DNA of 62,759 nt from Lachnospiraceae bacterium UBA4348 (GCA_002394165.1 DGTA01000146.1:1257-64015), one strand, 5' to 3'; positions 17,215-26,479 are shown, counted from the first letter of the stretch. A program made the numbers and translations. The notes: generated from the sequence alone by a model not told the origin.

Positions 17215-20200
17215 ATGCTGAAGCTGTATGACCAGAGCGGAGCATTTGTCCGGCTCCTTTCCCCTCTGGAATACACAAACCTCCAGCTTGTCCGCACCCT
17301 CACCGACGGGGATCAGAAACTAAGCTTTACTTACCTTGGGAAATATACAGATCTTTCGTTAGAGGGTTATATCGAAACCGAGAAAGACCGGTACGTGATC
17401 AAAGAGCTGAATCCAAGAGGAGAAGAGTGTGAGTGCCGGTGCGAACTGGACATCGAGCCTTTGGAGGCAGGAACGCTCAGGCAGTTCACAGCCAAAGAGA
17501 AAACGCTGCAGATGGCAGCAAACGCAGCCCTTGTCGGGACGGGATGGACTTGCACAGTAGATCCGGATATAGCAGCGAAAGTAAGAAGCGTACAGCAGTT
17601 TTCAAAAACGCCTTATGAACTTCTGTTAAAGATCCGGGACGCATTTATGTGTGAGATCCGTTTCGACTCCAAAACCAGGACGGTGTTTTTTGCTAAGTCT
17701 TTCGGATCGGACCGGGGAGTATACCTGAGGCCGGAGCTTAATCTTGTCGATGTTTCCCTGACGATGGACAGCTATGATTTTTACACGAGGCTTATTCCGA
17801 TCGGCGAAAATGGCCTGGGTATCGAGGCGGTCAATCAGGGGAAGGCTTATGTGGAAAACTTCGGATACAGCTCAAAGGTGCGCACTCTTTACTGGGAAGA
17901 TACCTCCTACACGGATGCCAAGGCCCTGAAGGAAGATGCGATCGCGAAGCTGGCCGATCTTAGCAGGCCGAAACGGTCCTACCAGGTGAGCGTACGAGAC
18001 CTGGCAAAGCTCTCTTTAGAATATGCCATCTTAGACTATGACCTTGGAGATACGGTTACCATCACCGATGAGATCAGCGGGATCCGGGATAAGCAGCGCA
18101 TCGTTTCGATCACAGAGTATCCCGATGATCCGGAGAAAAACAGCGTAGAACTCTCCAACATGACGCTCTCCTGGGAGGAATATCAGGCCAGGCTCTCAGC
18201 CGCTGCGGCTGCCTGGGAGGAGGTGTCCAATGCGGACGGATCCATCAACGGGGTGTATGTCCACGGGGTTCAGGCCGGGGATGTGGTGAAAGTCCAGGTT
18301 GACGTGGACGGTACGATCACCGAAACGAATCTGAATAGCGCGATTAGCACCGTTCAGGGAGATATCAGCGCCATCGACCTGAGGGTTGGAACCGTGGAAA
18401 CGACGTATCTTAAGGCCACCATGGCCAACCTAGATACCGCGAATATTACAACCGCGAAGGTGAAGGACTTATTTGTAAGGGTCGGCCTGATCCGCGATGC
18501 CATCATCGACGGAGCCAGGATCACCGGGTACCTCGATGCCGTTTCGATTAACGCAGCCAGCATCACAGCCGGAACCCTGGTGGCAGACAGGATTGCGATA
18601 CGGGGAGATACGAACGCACTGGTGTATGCCCTCAATAATTATGGTGAGATCGAAAGTACGCAGGTGGACACCCTGGACGGGTACATCCTGACCGAGCGAA
18701 CCGTCAATGCGGACAAGCTCGTGGCAAAGTCGATCACGGCCAGTGAGATCGCTTCCCATACGATCACCGCTTTGGAGATCCTGGCTCACACAATCACCGC
18801 TGAGGAGATCACGACGCAGAACCTGGTCGGTACCAACGGCTGGATCAACTTGGCTTCCGGGACCTTCGCGTATGGGACAGACAAACTTACATGGGACGGA
18901 TCGACCTTAAGCATCAGTGGTACGATCAGGGCCAATGCCGGTAACATCGCCGGATTTACCCTGGTAAGAAACGAAGCGAATACCGATACAACGGAAAACG
19001 GCGGACACTGCTATGGTACTTCCTTCTACGTCCATTGCTCGGACAGCACTTACGAATACGAAGTGGGAATGAAAGGTGACAGTGGCAGCTCAGGCAACCT
19101 GGCCTTTTATATCGGCCGGATAGCTAAAGGCGCTGCCTGGAGCACAAACACCAAAGTTTTTAGTGTGGCCAATAATGGGTCACTAAAGGCAACAGCGGGA
19201 ACCATTGGTGGTTGGACGATCGGCTCGACAAACTTAAGTGTAACCAATTCGGACGGCGACTATGTAACGCTGACCAACGGATCAAATGCGAACAAAGATG
19301 TTCTGATTGTCAGGACAGGGACTTCTGGCTCTTATAGCTATCCTTTCCACGTTCATGCAGATGGCTCTTTTACTGCCACGAAGGCGACGATCACCGGTGT
19401 GATCACGGCTACCTCCGGAAAGCTTGGAAACTGGACATTGAATTCCAGTTCCATCTCCGCGACGGCGAATAATGCCAACACCGGAAACGTTAACCGCACA
19501 ACCGGCCTCCAGTGGCCGGGAAGCGGGGTCTGGGCGATTGCAGTGGGAGCCACGGACGCCTCAAGCTGGGTGACGGCTCCTTTCCGGGTCAATCATAAGG
19601 GGGATTTCATAGCCACCAGCGCAACGATCACAGGAAGTATCACGGCCACCACGCTCACGGCAAAGAACACCTATTACATCCATAGCTCTTCTGGCGTCAA
19701 GAAGGTAGCTATGACAGCGCCGGACAGCAGCTTTGGATCATCTTTGTCCATAGGGGATGGCTTTTCGGCTATTCATCTTGGCGGGGCAAACGGAGTGGTT
19801 ACCGACGGCAACATATATGTAGGCGGCACAGGCACGGGAATATCTTTGTCATATAACGGAACGGCTAATGCGATCACGGTTAATGCCGGAACGGTAAATG
19901 CCACAACGATAAATATGGGTGATACATCCAATACCGGCCACATCACGCTGTGGCTTAAGAACAAAGTAAAACAAGGGTTTTTGCGCATGACTTCAGACGG
20001 GAATTTCGGCTTATACAATAACACGGGAGCGAAATGGGTTATTTATGAGAGTAAAAATGGTGGTGTGTATACTCCGCAGGTGTTCTACTGCGCCGGATAT
20101 GACGGGACGACTCAGCGCGTACCGATACAGTCGGTGGCCACAGCAAAAGCAAGAGTTGGATGTGTTTCTGCAGAATCGGGCGGAATGAAAGTAAGAGGTG

Positions 20201-20544
20201 AATGGGGAGGATCGAGCTTTGCGGCTAAAACCTTCGCATGGTCCGGATCGGATATCCGGATCAAGACAGATATCGCCGACTGCCGCCTGAATGCACTGGA
20301 TGCCATTATGCGTATCAAAGTCAGAGAATTCAAAAAAGAAGGAATATTTCAACCAATTGGAATGATAGCGGATGAACTGGAAACGATCGATCCGCTTCTT
20401 TCGCTCGGAGGCGGATATGAAGAAGACGGAATCATGAACCTTAAGTCCGTCGATCCGTTTTACCTGGAAGGTTACCTTGTTAAAGCTATCCAGGAGCTAA
20501 ACAAACAGCTGCAGGAGCTAAGGAGTGCATCCTGCGGAATTTAA
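17215..20544 (+). CDS. Tail-tip / receptor-binding protein with C-terminal S74 chaperone
   Basis: This 1,109-residue protein begins with a Tal-type domain (residues 1-330; SPLEYTNLQLVRTLTDGD, then ETEKDRYVIKELN). A helical stalk follows (DISAIDLRVGTVETTYLKAT), then many beta repeats built on ITA/TAG motifs (about 430-960) that look like a trimeric fibre. The last 98 residues are a Peptidase_S74 intramolecular chaperone starting at SDIRIK, with Ser1012 and Lys1017 in the catalytic spacing known from endosialidase tailspikes. After trimer folding this domain would cut itself off just before Ser1012. The N-terminal part likely binds Dit and the fibre binds the host surface. Confidence 0.88.
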   Translation: MLKLYDQSGAFVRLLSPLEYTNLQLVRTLTDGDQKLSFTYLGKYTDLSLEGYIETEKDRYVIKELNPRGEECECRCELDIEPLEAGTLRQFTAKEKTLQMAANAALVGTGWTCTVDPDIAAKVRSVQQFSKTPYELLLKIRDAFMCEIRFDSKTRTVFFAKSFGSDRGVYLRPELNLVDVSLTMDSYDFYTRLIPIGENGLGIEAVNQGKAYVENFGYSSKVRTLYWEDTSYTDAKALKEDAIAKLADLSRPKRSYQVSVRDLAKLSLEYAILDYDLGDTVTITDEISGIRDKQRIVSITEYPDDPEKNSVELSNMTLSWEEYQARLSAAAAAWEEVSNADGSINGVYVHGVQAGDVVKVQVDVDGTITETNLNSAISTVQGDISAIDLRVGTVETTYLKATMANLDTANITTAKVKDLFVRVGLIRDAIIDGARITGYLDAVSINAASITAGTLVADRIAIRGDTNALVYALNNYGEIESTQVDTLDGYILTERTVNADKLVAKSITASEIASHTITALEILAHTITAEEITTQNLVGTNGWINLASGTFAYGTDKLTWDGSTLSISGTIRANAGNIAGFTLVRNEANTDTTENGGHCYGTSFYVHCSDSTYEYEVGMKGDSGSSGNLAFYIGRIAKGAAWSTNTKVFSVANNGSLKATAGTIGGWTIGSTNLSVTNSDGDYVTLTNGSNANKDVLIVRTGTSGSYSYPFHVHADGSFTATKATITGVITATSGKLGNWTLNSSSISATANNANTGNVNRTTGLQWPGSGVWAIAVGATDASSWVTAPFRVNHKGDFIATSATITGSITATTLTAKNTYYIHSSSGVKKVAMTAPDSSFGSSLSIGDGFSAIHLGGANGVVTDGNIYVGGTGTGISLSYNGTANAITVNAGTVNATTINMGDTSNTGHITLWLKNKVKQGFLRMTSDGNFGLYNNTGAKWVIYESKNGGVYTPQVFYCAGYDGTTQRVPIQSVATAKARVGCVSAESGGMKVRGEWGGSSFAAKTFAWSGSDIRIKTDIADCRLNALDAIMRIKVREFKKEGIFQPIGMIADELETIDPLLSLGGGYEEDGIMNLKSVDPFYLEGYLVKAIQELNKQLQELRSASCGI

Positions 20545-20560
20545 TATGACCATCAAAACA

Positions 20561-20586
20561 GGGCTGCCGGTAATGGCGGCTCTTTT
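20561..20586 (+). terminator. Intrinsic terminator between tail and lysis genes
   Basis: GGGCTGCCG and TGGCGGCTC form a nine-pair stem with a few G-U pairs and a GTAA loop, followed by TTTT. It lies just upstream of the holin gene. Confidence 0.7.
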
Positions 20587-20605
20587 ATGTAAAGGGGGAA
20601 TTCGA

Positions 20606-21022
20606 ATGAAAGAGTTATGGGGAGGAATGCAGCTTGCCTTCACCGCTTTTGGAGGCTATCTGGGTTATTTTTTCGGAGGCATAGACGGTCTGTTATATGC
20701 TCTCATCATTTTTGTAGTGCTCGACTACATGACCGGCATCATGTGTGCCATCATCGATCAGAGCTTATCGAGTGAGATTGGGTTTAAGGGGATCTTTCGG
20801 AAGGTTCTCATTTTTGCTTTTGTGGGAGTAGGCCATGTCCTGGATGAGCAGATCATCGGGACCGGCAGCGCACTTCGGACCGCGATTATCTTCTTTTATC
20901 TGTCCAATGAAGGCGTATCCCTTCTGGAGAATGCCGGACACCTGGGCCTTCCCATTCCGGAAAGGTTAAAGGCGGTATTAGAGCAGCTCCACGACCGATC
21001 TGAGAAGGGCGGTGATCAGTGA
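20606..21022 (+). CDS. Phage holin, toxin-secretion/phage-lysis type
   Basis: This 138-residue holin opens the membrane so the endolysin can reach the wall. ATG 20606 follows AAAGGGGG by six bases; the longer frame from 20525 crosses the terminator hairpin and has no such site. There are two or three hydrophobic segments: LAFTAFGGYLGYFFGGIDGLL, LYALIIFVVLDYMTG and VLIFAFVGVGHVLD. After them comes the family-typical TAIIFFYLSNEGVSLLENAGHLGLPIP. The tail is charged and ends SEKGGDQ. The TGA overlaps the endolysin ATG by one base. Confidence 0.92.
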   Translation: MKELWGGMQLAFTAFGGYLGYFFGGIDGLLYALIIFVVLDYMTGIMCAIIDQSLSSEIGFKGIFRKVLIFAFVGVGHVLDEQIIGTGSALRTAIIFFYLSNEGVSLLENAGHLGLPIPERLKAVLEQLHDRSEKGGDQ

Positions 21023-22473
21023 TGACTTATACAAACAGTAAGCTGGTTACCTATACACGCTTAAGTCCTAACCACTCCGGTCAGCGCACTCACAGCATCG
21101 ACCGGATCACGCCTCACTGCGTCGTCGGCCAGTGCAGCGCACAGGGCCTGGGTGAATGGATGGCGATGCGCTCTACCCAGGCATCCTGCAACTATGGGAT
21201 CGATAAGGATGGCCGCGTCGGGATGTACGTGGAGGAGAAGAACCGCAGCTGGTGTTCTTCCAGCAGCGCTAACGATCACAGAGCCGTCACCATCGAGTGC
21301 GCTTCCGATACAAAAGAGCCGTATGCTTTCAGGGACAACGTTTACCAGAAACTGATCACTCTCTGCGTAGACATCTGCAAGCGAAACGGAAAGAAAAAGC
21401 TTCTGTGGCTGGGAGATAAGGAGAGAACGCTCAGTTACAATCCGAAGAGCGATGAGATGGTCCTGACGGTTCATCGGTGGTTTGCCAACAAAGCCTGTCC
21501 GGGAGAGTGGTTGATGGCCAGGATGGGAGATCTGGCCAGTAAGGTGACGGCGCAGCTTGGTGGAAGAGGCGGCATGCAGGCTTTGGAACTTAAAGGCCTT
21601 TCTGAAGCTGAAGTGGTGAGGAGAGTGGGAGGCCTTTTTACAGCTGACCAGAAACGGTCCGGCATCCTTGCCAGTGTGTCTATGGCGCAGTTCATCCTGG
21701 AATCGGGTTATGGCAGTACGGATCTTGCCAGGGAAGCCAATAATTGCTTTGGGATGAAGAAGGTTCTTTCCTCAAATACCTGGCCGGGATCGACATGGGA
21801 TGGAAAGAGCATCTATACGAAAAAGACAAAGGAAGACGATGGAACCGGAAAGCTTTATACCGAGAAGGCCGATTTCAGGAAGTATCCGTGTATCGAAGAT
21901 TCGATCGCTGATCACAGTGCCTATCTGCTTGGTGCGAAGAACGGTACGAGAATGCGGTATGAGGGTTTGAAAGGCTGCACGGATTACCGAAAAGCGATCC
22001 ATATCATCAAGGATGGGGGCTATGCCACCGATACGAAGTATGTCTCGAAGCTTTGCAGCATCATTGAGCGGTGGAACCTTTCGCAGTATGATCTGGCAGA
22101 AAACTGGTACCGCGTCCGAAAGAGCTGGGAAGATAAGGACTCCCAGATCGGCGCCTTTACGATTCTGGCGAATGCCAAAGATGCTGCGGATGCCAATCCG
22201 GGGTACAGCGTGTTTGATCACAGCGGAAAGAAGGTGTATACGCCGCCTGTGGATGACGATCTTCCGGATCCGCCGTTTATGGTAAAGGTCGGCACGGATG
22301 GAACGGAGATCTATACCGGTCCGGGGACAAACTTTCCGAAGACCGGTCTGACTACCGGCGCGGGGATCTTCACGATCATGGAGATCAGAAGCGGTCCTGG
22401 GCCTTTCCTTGGCTGGGGAAGGCTTAAGTCCGGTGCTGGTTGGATCGCACTTGATGATGTGAAACCTATATGA
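21022..22473 (+). CDS. Endolysin: amidase plus glucosaminidase
   Basis: This 483-residue endolysin starts at ATG 21022; a GTG one codon earlier is an alternative. Residues 1-170 are an amidase_2 domain with RITPHCVVGQCSAQG (first zinc His), a SCNYGID motif and KACPGEW (last ligand region). Residues 200-345 are a glucosaminidase-like domain with SVSMAQFILESGYG and ANNCFGMKK. Residues 350-400 link to an SH3-like C-terminus (KVGTDGTEIYTGPGTNFP) that probably binds the wall. Two cutting activities in one protein is common in clostridial phages. The start is coupled to the holin stop. Confidence 0.92.
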   Translation: MTYTNSKLVTYTRLSPNHSGQRTHSIDRITPHCVVGQCSAQGLGEWMAMRSTQASCNYGIDKDGRVGMYVEEKNRSWCSSSSANDHRAVTIECASDTKEPYAFRDNVYQKLITLCVDICKRNGKKKLLWLGDKERTLSYNPKSDEMVLTVHRWFANKACPGEWLMARMGDLASKVTAQLGGRGGMQALELKGLSEAEVVRRVGGLFTADQKRSGILASVSMAQFILESGYGSTDLAREANNCFGMKKVLSSNTWPGSTWDGKSIYTKKTKEDDGTGKLYTEKADFRKYPCIEDSIADHSAYLLGAKNGTRMRYEGLKGCTDYRKAIHIIKDGGYATDTKYVSKLCSIIERWNLSQYDLAENWYRVRKSWEDKDSQIGAFTILANAKDAADANPGYSVFDHSGKKVYTPPVDDDLPDPPFMVKVGTDGTEIYTGPGTNFPKTGLTTGAGIFTIMEIRSGPGPFLGWGRLKSGAGWIALDDVKPI

Positions 22474-22482
22474 TGAAATATT

Positions 22483-22521
22483 GCTTGTGGGTATTATTTA
22501 TGCTTACTACAGGCTTTTTTT
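22483..22521 (+). terminator. Intrinsic terminator after the endolysin
   Basis: GCTTGTGG and CTACAGGC pair over eight positions (two G-U) around a 16-base loop and are followed by seven T. It marks the end of the late operon, so the next gene needs its own promoter. Confidence 0.55.
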
Positions 22522-22543
22522 GTGCGTATGGAAGAGATGCACA

Positions 22544-22577
22544 TTGACGCAATCAGGGGGGGGTGATAGGCTATATG
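22544..22577 (+). promoter_or_regulatory. Possible promoter with an eight-G tract between the boxes
   Basis: TTGACG at 22544-22549 resembles a -35 box and TATATG at 22572-22577 a -10 box, but they are 22 bases apart. Eight consecutive G residues at 22556-22563 fill the spacer. A TAGGCT at the normal 17-base distance is a poorer -10 box. Confidence 0.3.
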
Positions 22578-22643
22578 TAACTTTTTAAACATAGTTGCAT
22601 ATGGTTTACTTAGTGTGAAAGGAAAACGAGGAGGGAGAGAAAA

Positions 22644-23387
22644 ATGAAGAGAGTATTAAGGACACTTTTGCTAAGTATTCTGATCGTCATGACGTTAGGA
22701 ACTGTCGCTCAGGCGAAGGAGATTTATAAGTACAAGGCGATCACGACAAAGCAGAATACGTGGTATAAGGTTAAGAGTAATGAATTGATAAGCAATAATT
22801 ATAACGGGAGCGAGTGGGTTTATACATATACATCCTACAGATACAAGGTAACTGTTCCAGCAAATTATTACTTGACATTGACTGTAAGAAATAACGGCTA
22901 TAATCCTTTGGGCTTATATAAAGCACTTAAAGCCGATTACTATGAATATTATTATGCTGATTCAAGTGTTAAGACTTATAAGATCGCTCTGCCGAAGGGA
23001 ACTTATTATTTTGGACAAGGTTATAATGATAAAAATTTAGCATTCAAGTACAAACTCTACAAATATGTCAATAAACCGAATTACAAATCCAGTAAAGCTC
23101 TTAACTGGAATGCAAATAAAAAACTGGCGATCGTCCAGCTGCCTGGCCATTCTTACCCCAGATGGTATAAAATCAAACTAACCAAGAAGAAAAGGGTTTA
23201 TATCTGGGGGGCAGATCATGCTGTCATGCTTGATGCGAAACATAAGAGTGTAAGGGTAGAGTCAAATAATTATGCTGATGGATACACATATGGTTCTTAT
23301 GAAAAACTGAAACCTGGAATATATTATATTGGCATAATACCAGATTATAGTAGGAATGGTTCGGTCGAGATCGTCTGGTGGAAATAA
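22644..23387 (+). CDS. Secreted prophage cargo protein of unknown function
   Basis: This 247-residue protein starts with a clear signal peptide (MKRVLRTLLLSILIVMTLG, cut near AQA-KE). The mature part is rich in Tyr, Lys and Asn and looks all beta, with paired repeats such as WYKVKSN and WYKIKLTKKK and strands like YYLTLTVRNN and TYYFGQGYN. This resembles bacterial pre-peptidase C-terminal-like or surface-binding beta sandwiches. Its DNA is much more AT-rich than the phage late genes, it lies beyond the lysis terminator, and it has a strong GAGGAGGGAG ribosome site. All of this points to a cargo gene expressed by the lysogen. The true function is unknown. Confidence 0.75.
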   Translation: MKRVLRTLLLSILIVMTLGTVAQAKEIYKYKAITTKQNTWYKVKSNELISNNYNGSEWVYTYTSYRYKVTVPANYYLTLTVRNNGYNPLGLYKALKADYYEYYYADSSVKTYKIALPKGTYYFGQGYNDKNLAFKYKLYKYVNKPNYKSSKALNWNANKKLAIVQLPGHSYPRWYKIKLTKKKRVYIWGADHAVMLDAKHKSVRVESNNYADGYTYGSYEKLKPGIYYIGIIPDYSRNGSVEIVWWK

Positions 23388-23414
23388 AACAATTCATACA
23401 TTCATTTAATGATT

Positions 23415-23447
23415 GCCCGTGGGATAACTCCTGCGGGCTTTTCTTTT
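23415..23447 (+). terminator. Intrinsic terminator after the cargo gene
   Basis: GCCCGTGGG pairs with CCTGCGGGC around a six-base loop, followed by TTTTCTTTT. It insulates the cargo gene from the recombinase genes. Confidence 0.8.
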
Positions 23448-23490
23448 GACCTTTTTTCGCGATTTTCTTTAAATTAAAGGCGTATTGTTC

Positions 23491-23519
23491 TTGCTTTTGA
23501 CGGGGTTTCGATTTAATAT
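23491..23519 (+). promoter_or_regulatory. Predicted promoter for the recombinase genes
   Basis: TTGCTT (23491-23496) and TAATAT (23514-23519) are separated by 17 bases. It lies 29 bases before the first recombinase ATG. An overlapping TTGACG at 23497 is an alternative -35 box. Confidence 0.5.
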
Positions 23520-23547
23520 ACCTCACTACCAGAAGGGAGGGAGAAAC

Positions 23548-25113
23548 ATGAATGTAACGGTAATCAAGCCCAAAGTCGTACAGAAAGAGCGACTTAGAGT
23601 GGCTGCCTACTGCCGGGTGTCTACTGACCATGCGGATCAGGAAACGTCCATCGAAAACCAGATCGACTATTACCAAAATCTGATCCAGGAAAATCCAGAT
23701 TACGACTTCGCCGGGATCTATTATGATCATGGAGTTTCCGGGTACAAGAAGAAACGTCCGGGCTTCGAGAAGATGATGGAGGCTGCCAGGGAAGGAAAGA
23801 TGGATCTGATCATGACGAAGTCGATCACCCGGTTTGCCAGAAACACCGAGACCGTTCTGAAAGCTACCAGAGAGCTTAAGGAACTTGGGATCGGTGTTTT
23901 TTTTGAGCTCCAAAACATGAATACGCTTTCACAGGAAGGCGAACTTTTAATGACCATCTACGCAGCTTTTGCTCAGGGTGAGAGTGAATCTAACGCTGAA
24001 TTAGCGAAGATGACATGGAAGAGATATTTTTCTGAAGGCAATCCCCCTACGTGTTTGGAGCGAGTTTATGGATTCCGCGCGGGGAAAAAGAAAAGGACTG
24101 TAGAGATTGTCCCTAAAGAAGCTAAGATTGTCCGCCAGATCTTTGAATGGTTGCGTGACGATTATGATACAAATACCATTTTAAGGATGTGTCAAAAAGC
24201 AGGCTATAAGAAGCGGGGAGGGAAGGATTTCGCTTACCAGGATATTGCCAGGATGCTCCATAATGTCAGCTACAAGGGCGATTACATCATGCAGAAAACC
24301 TTTATAAATGAGGATGGCCTTTCCCGGGTAAACACTGGACAGTTACCCAAGTATTATGTTGAGAATCATCATCCGGCCATTGTTTCCAGAGAGCTGTGGG
24401 AAGAAGCTAACGACGTTTATAAAAAGCGAATGGAAGAAAAAAATATGAAGTATCCGCGCTATCCCATAACAGAAGAAAACTATCCTTATAAGAACAAATT
24501 GCACTGCGGATACTGCGGAGAAAAGATGCATTACACTTACCGCTGGCCAAACGAAGGACCACTTGGTTTCTTCTGCCCCAGAAAGATCAAAGCTGATCAG
24601 GGACGGTGCCCCGGATTATATATCCCGCAAAGAGTGGTCGAATCCTGGCCAGAAATAACTGAAAACATCTATATCAAAAAAGACCCGGATAAACCGGTAC
24701 ATGAACAATTCACCTATTGCACCGAAAAGGAATGGCTCAAAGAGAACAAGAAATCGGGTTATCTCGAAAGAGTTCCCTACACGCAGGAAAACTTCTGGTT
24801 TTACAAACGGATTTTCTGTGCCAGCTGTGGATGGCCATTATACAGACGTAAAACCTACGTAGGGAGAGATATCTTTGTGTGCGGAGGCAATGCTAAGCAT
24901 AAAAAAGCCTTTTGTAAAGGCGTGACGATCCCACTGAAAGTGATGCAGCGGCTACCTAAAAAAGATGGCTATTTTTTATTAATGGAGGAGAAGATTGATG
25001 GAAAAAAGAATTACCGTTATTCCTGCCAAAAAGAAGTACCCGAGCGAAAAAAGTTTGTCCGATCAGAGGAAACTGAGAGTAGCGGCGTACTGCCGGGTGT
25101 CGTCGGATCATGA
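23548..25113 (+). CDS. Large serine recombinase 1 (phage integrase or partner)
   Basis: This 521-residue site-specific recombinase starts at ATG 23548 after AAGGGAGGGAG. The resolvase catalytic domain (residues 15-160) has RVAAYCRVSTDHADQ with nucleophile Ser25 and the ITRFARNTETVL arginine motif. A recombinase domain follows with EAKIVRQIFEW and GDYIMQKTF. There are two Cys4-type zinc ribbons: CGYCGEKMHY with later Cys, and CASCGWPLYRR with CGG and FC. It lacks the long coiled coil seen in some integrases. The gene overlaps the second recombinase by 116 bases. It is likely to act with that protein in integration or excision. Confidence 0.9.
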   Translation: MNVTVIKPKVVQKERLRVAAYCRVSTDHADQETSIENQIDYYQNLIQENPDYDFAGIYYDHGVSGYKKKRPGFEKMMEAAREGKMDLIMTKSITRFARNTETVLKATRELKELGIGVFFELQNMNTLSQEGELLMTIYAAFAQGESESNAELAKMTWKRYFSEGNPPTCLERVYGFRAGKKKRTVEIVPKEAKIVRQIFEWLRDDYDTNTILRMCQKAGYKKRGGKDFAYQDIARMLHNVSYKGDYIMQKTFINEDGLSRVNTGQLPKYYVENHHPAIVSRELWEEANDVYKKRMEEKNMKYPRYPITEENYPYKNKLHCGYCGEKMHYTYRWPNEGPLGFFCPRKIKADQGRCPGLYIPQRVVESWPEITENIYIKKDPDKPVHEQFTYCTEKEWLKENKKSGYLERVPYTQENFWFYKRIFCASCGWPLYRRKTYVGRDIFVCGGNAKHKKAFCKGVTIPLKVMQRLPKKDGYFLLMEEKIDGKKNYRYSCQKEVPERKKFVRSEETESSGVLPGVVGS

Positions 25114-26398
25114 GGATCAGCTCAGCTCCTTTGAAAACCAGGTGGACTACTATACGAAGTATATTCAAAAGAATCAAAATTACGAAATGGTTGATATCTA
25201 CACAGATGAAGGCATCACCGGAACAAACACCAGAAAAAGGGAAGGGTTCAACCGGATGATTGCTGATTGCGAAGCTGGGAAGATTGATCTTGTGATTACC
25301 AAATCGATCTCACGGTTTGCCAGGAATACGCAAGACTGCCTTCAATATTCCAGAAAGCTTAAGAGCTTAGGGATCGGGATCATTTTTGAAAAGGAGAATA
25401 TTAGCACTCTGGATGCAAACGGTGAGCTGTTATTTACAATCTTAAGCTCGCTGGCCCAGGAAGAATCCCGCAACATATCTGAAAACTGTAAGTTCGGGAT
25501 ACGTCACAATTACCGAAACGGAATCATAAAGCAGAGTACGAGGTACTTCCTGGGATATGACACTGACGAGAATGGAAAATGGGTAATCAATCCGGAGCAG
25601 GCAAAGACAGTGAAACGTCTTTACCGGGAGTTTTTGGAAGGGTGGACGGTCAATGAAATAGCGAAGCATTTGAACGAAGACAAGGTCGTCGGCCCCAAAG
25701 GTAATATCGCATGGGAAGGAACCCCCATTTTATACATGCTTCAAAATGAAAAATATATAGGAGACACCAGGCTTCAAAAGACTTATATATCAGATTACCT
25801 GACAAAGAAGGCAGTGAAGAACAGGGGTGAAGTAGAACAGTATTATGTGGAGAATTCTCATGAGGCCATCGTTTCCAAAGAAGAGTGGAATGCTGCACAG
25901 TTGGAAGTAGAGCGAAGAGAACGTTATTGCAAAGAGGTAGGAATCAGATATTTTGGGAATTCTTCAGCGGGCACGCCTTTTATTTCTAAGGTAATATGTG
26001 GTTCTTGTGGGACTTTGTACTACAGAATAAAAAATAATCAGAGACTCGTTATTACATGGATATGCAGAAACCGGTATAGGAGAGGGCAGCCAGTAACTTG
26101 TCATAATGATCGGGTGAAAGAAGAGGTTATAAATCAGGCTTTTATTATTGCCTGGAACAGTGTGGTTAAAGACAGAGATGAGCTTCTTGCCACATGGGAA
26201 GCTATGAAGAAAGAAGGGAATCCGCTAGAGAAGCTGCGGGCAAAGCAGATGATCGAGCTTACCAATGAAGGCCCATTAAGAAAACCGCTGCCGGAACTTA
26301 CAAGAATGGTCCTGGAAAGAGTGATCGTTCATGATAAAAGGGTATTCACGGTCCGTTTTCTGGATGGGACGGAACGGAGAGTGTGCGTAAGCCATTAA
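24998..26398 (+). CDS. Large serine recombinase 2 (phage integrase)
   Basis: This 466-residue protein starts at ATG 24998, seven bases after GGAGGAG; a TTG one codon upstream is less likely. The catalytic domain has RVAAYCRVSSDHEDQ (Ser35) and ISRFARNTQDCLQ. The recombinase domain runs through EAIVSKEEW. One zinc ribbon is visible, CGSCGTLYYRI with ICRNRYRRG and a later Cys. The C-terminal helices (DRDELLATWEAMKKEG) may be a short coiled coil, and it ends with DGTERRVCVSH. It lies closest to the host boundary, where phage integrases usually sit. It is not a frameshifted copy of the first, because both have complete catalytic domains. Confidence 0.9.
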   Translation: MEKRITVIPAKKKYPSEKSLSDQRKLRVAAYCRVSSDHEDQLSSFENQVDYYTKYIQKNQNYEMVDIYTDEGITGTNTRKREGFNRMIADCEAGKIDLVITKSISRFARNTQDCLQYSRKLKSLGIGIIFEKENISTLDANGELLFTILSSLAQEESRNISENCKFGIRHNYRNGIIKQSTRYFLGYDTDENGKWVINPEQAKTVKRLYREFLEGWTVNEIAKHLNEDKVVGPKGNIAWEGTPILYMLQNEKYIGDTRLQKTYISDYLTKKAVKNRGEVEQYYVENSHEAIVSKEEWNAAQLEVERRERYCKEVGIRYFGNSSAGTPFISKVICGSCGTLYYRIKNNQRLVITWICRNRYRRGQPVTCHNDRVKEEVINQAFIIAWNSVVKDRDELLATWEAMKKEGNPLEKLRAKQMIELTNEGPLRKPLPELTRMVLERVIVHDKRVFTVRFLDGTERRVCVSH

Positions 26399-26435
26399 AA
26401 TGAAGGAAGATACGATATTTCCAGAGATGAATAAA

Positions 26436-26467
26436 ACCCACGGTTTTAAGCCGTGGGTCTTTTTTTG
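26436..26467 (+). terminator. Strong intrinsic terminator at the prophage right end
   Basis: ACCCACGG and CCGTGGGT form a perfect eight-pair stem with a TTTTAAG loop followed by eight T. It is the last clear prophage element before host DNA. Confidence 0.9.
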
Positions 26468-26479
26468 TGGCCGGGTACT

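Noticed and set aside
17215..20544. Diversity-generating retroelement target in the tail fibre
   Set aside because: No reverse transcriptase gene or template repeat is visible in the window.
20525..20605. Upstream extension of the holin
   Set aside because: It would be translated through the terminator hairpin and lacks a ribosome site.
24998..25113. The two recombinases as one gene split by a frameshift
   Set aside because: Each has a full catalytic domain and its own ribosome site, so they are two genes.
1..26470. Phage tRNA genes or an HNH endonuclease gene
   Set aside because: No cloverleaf or HNH motif was recognised in any frame.
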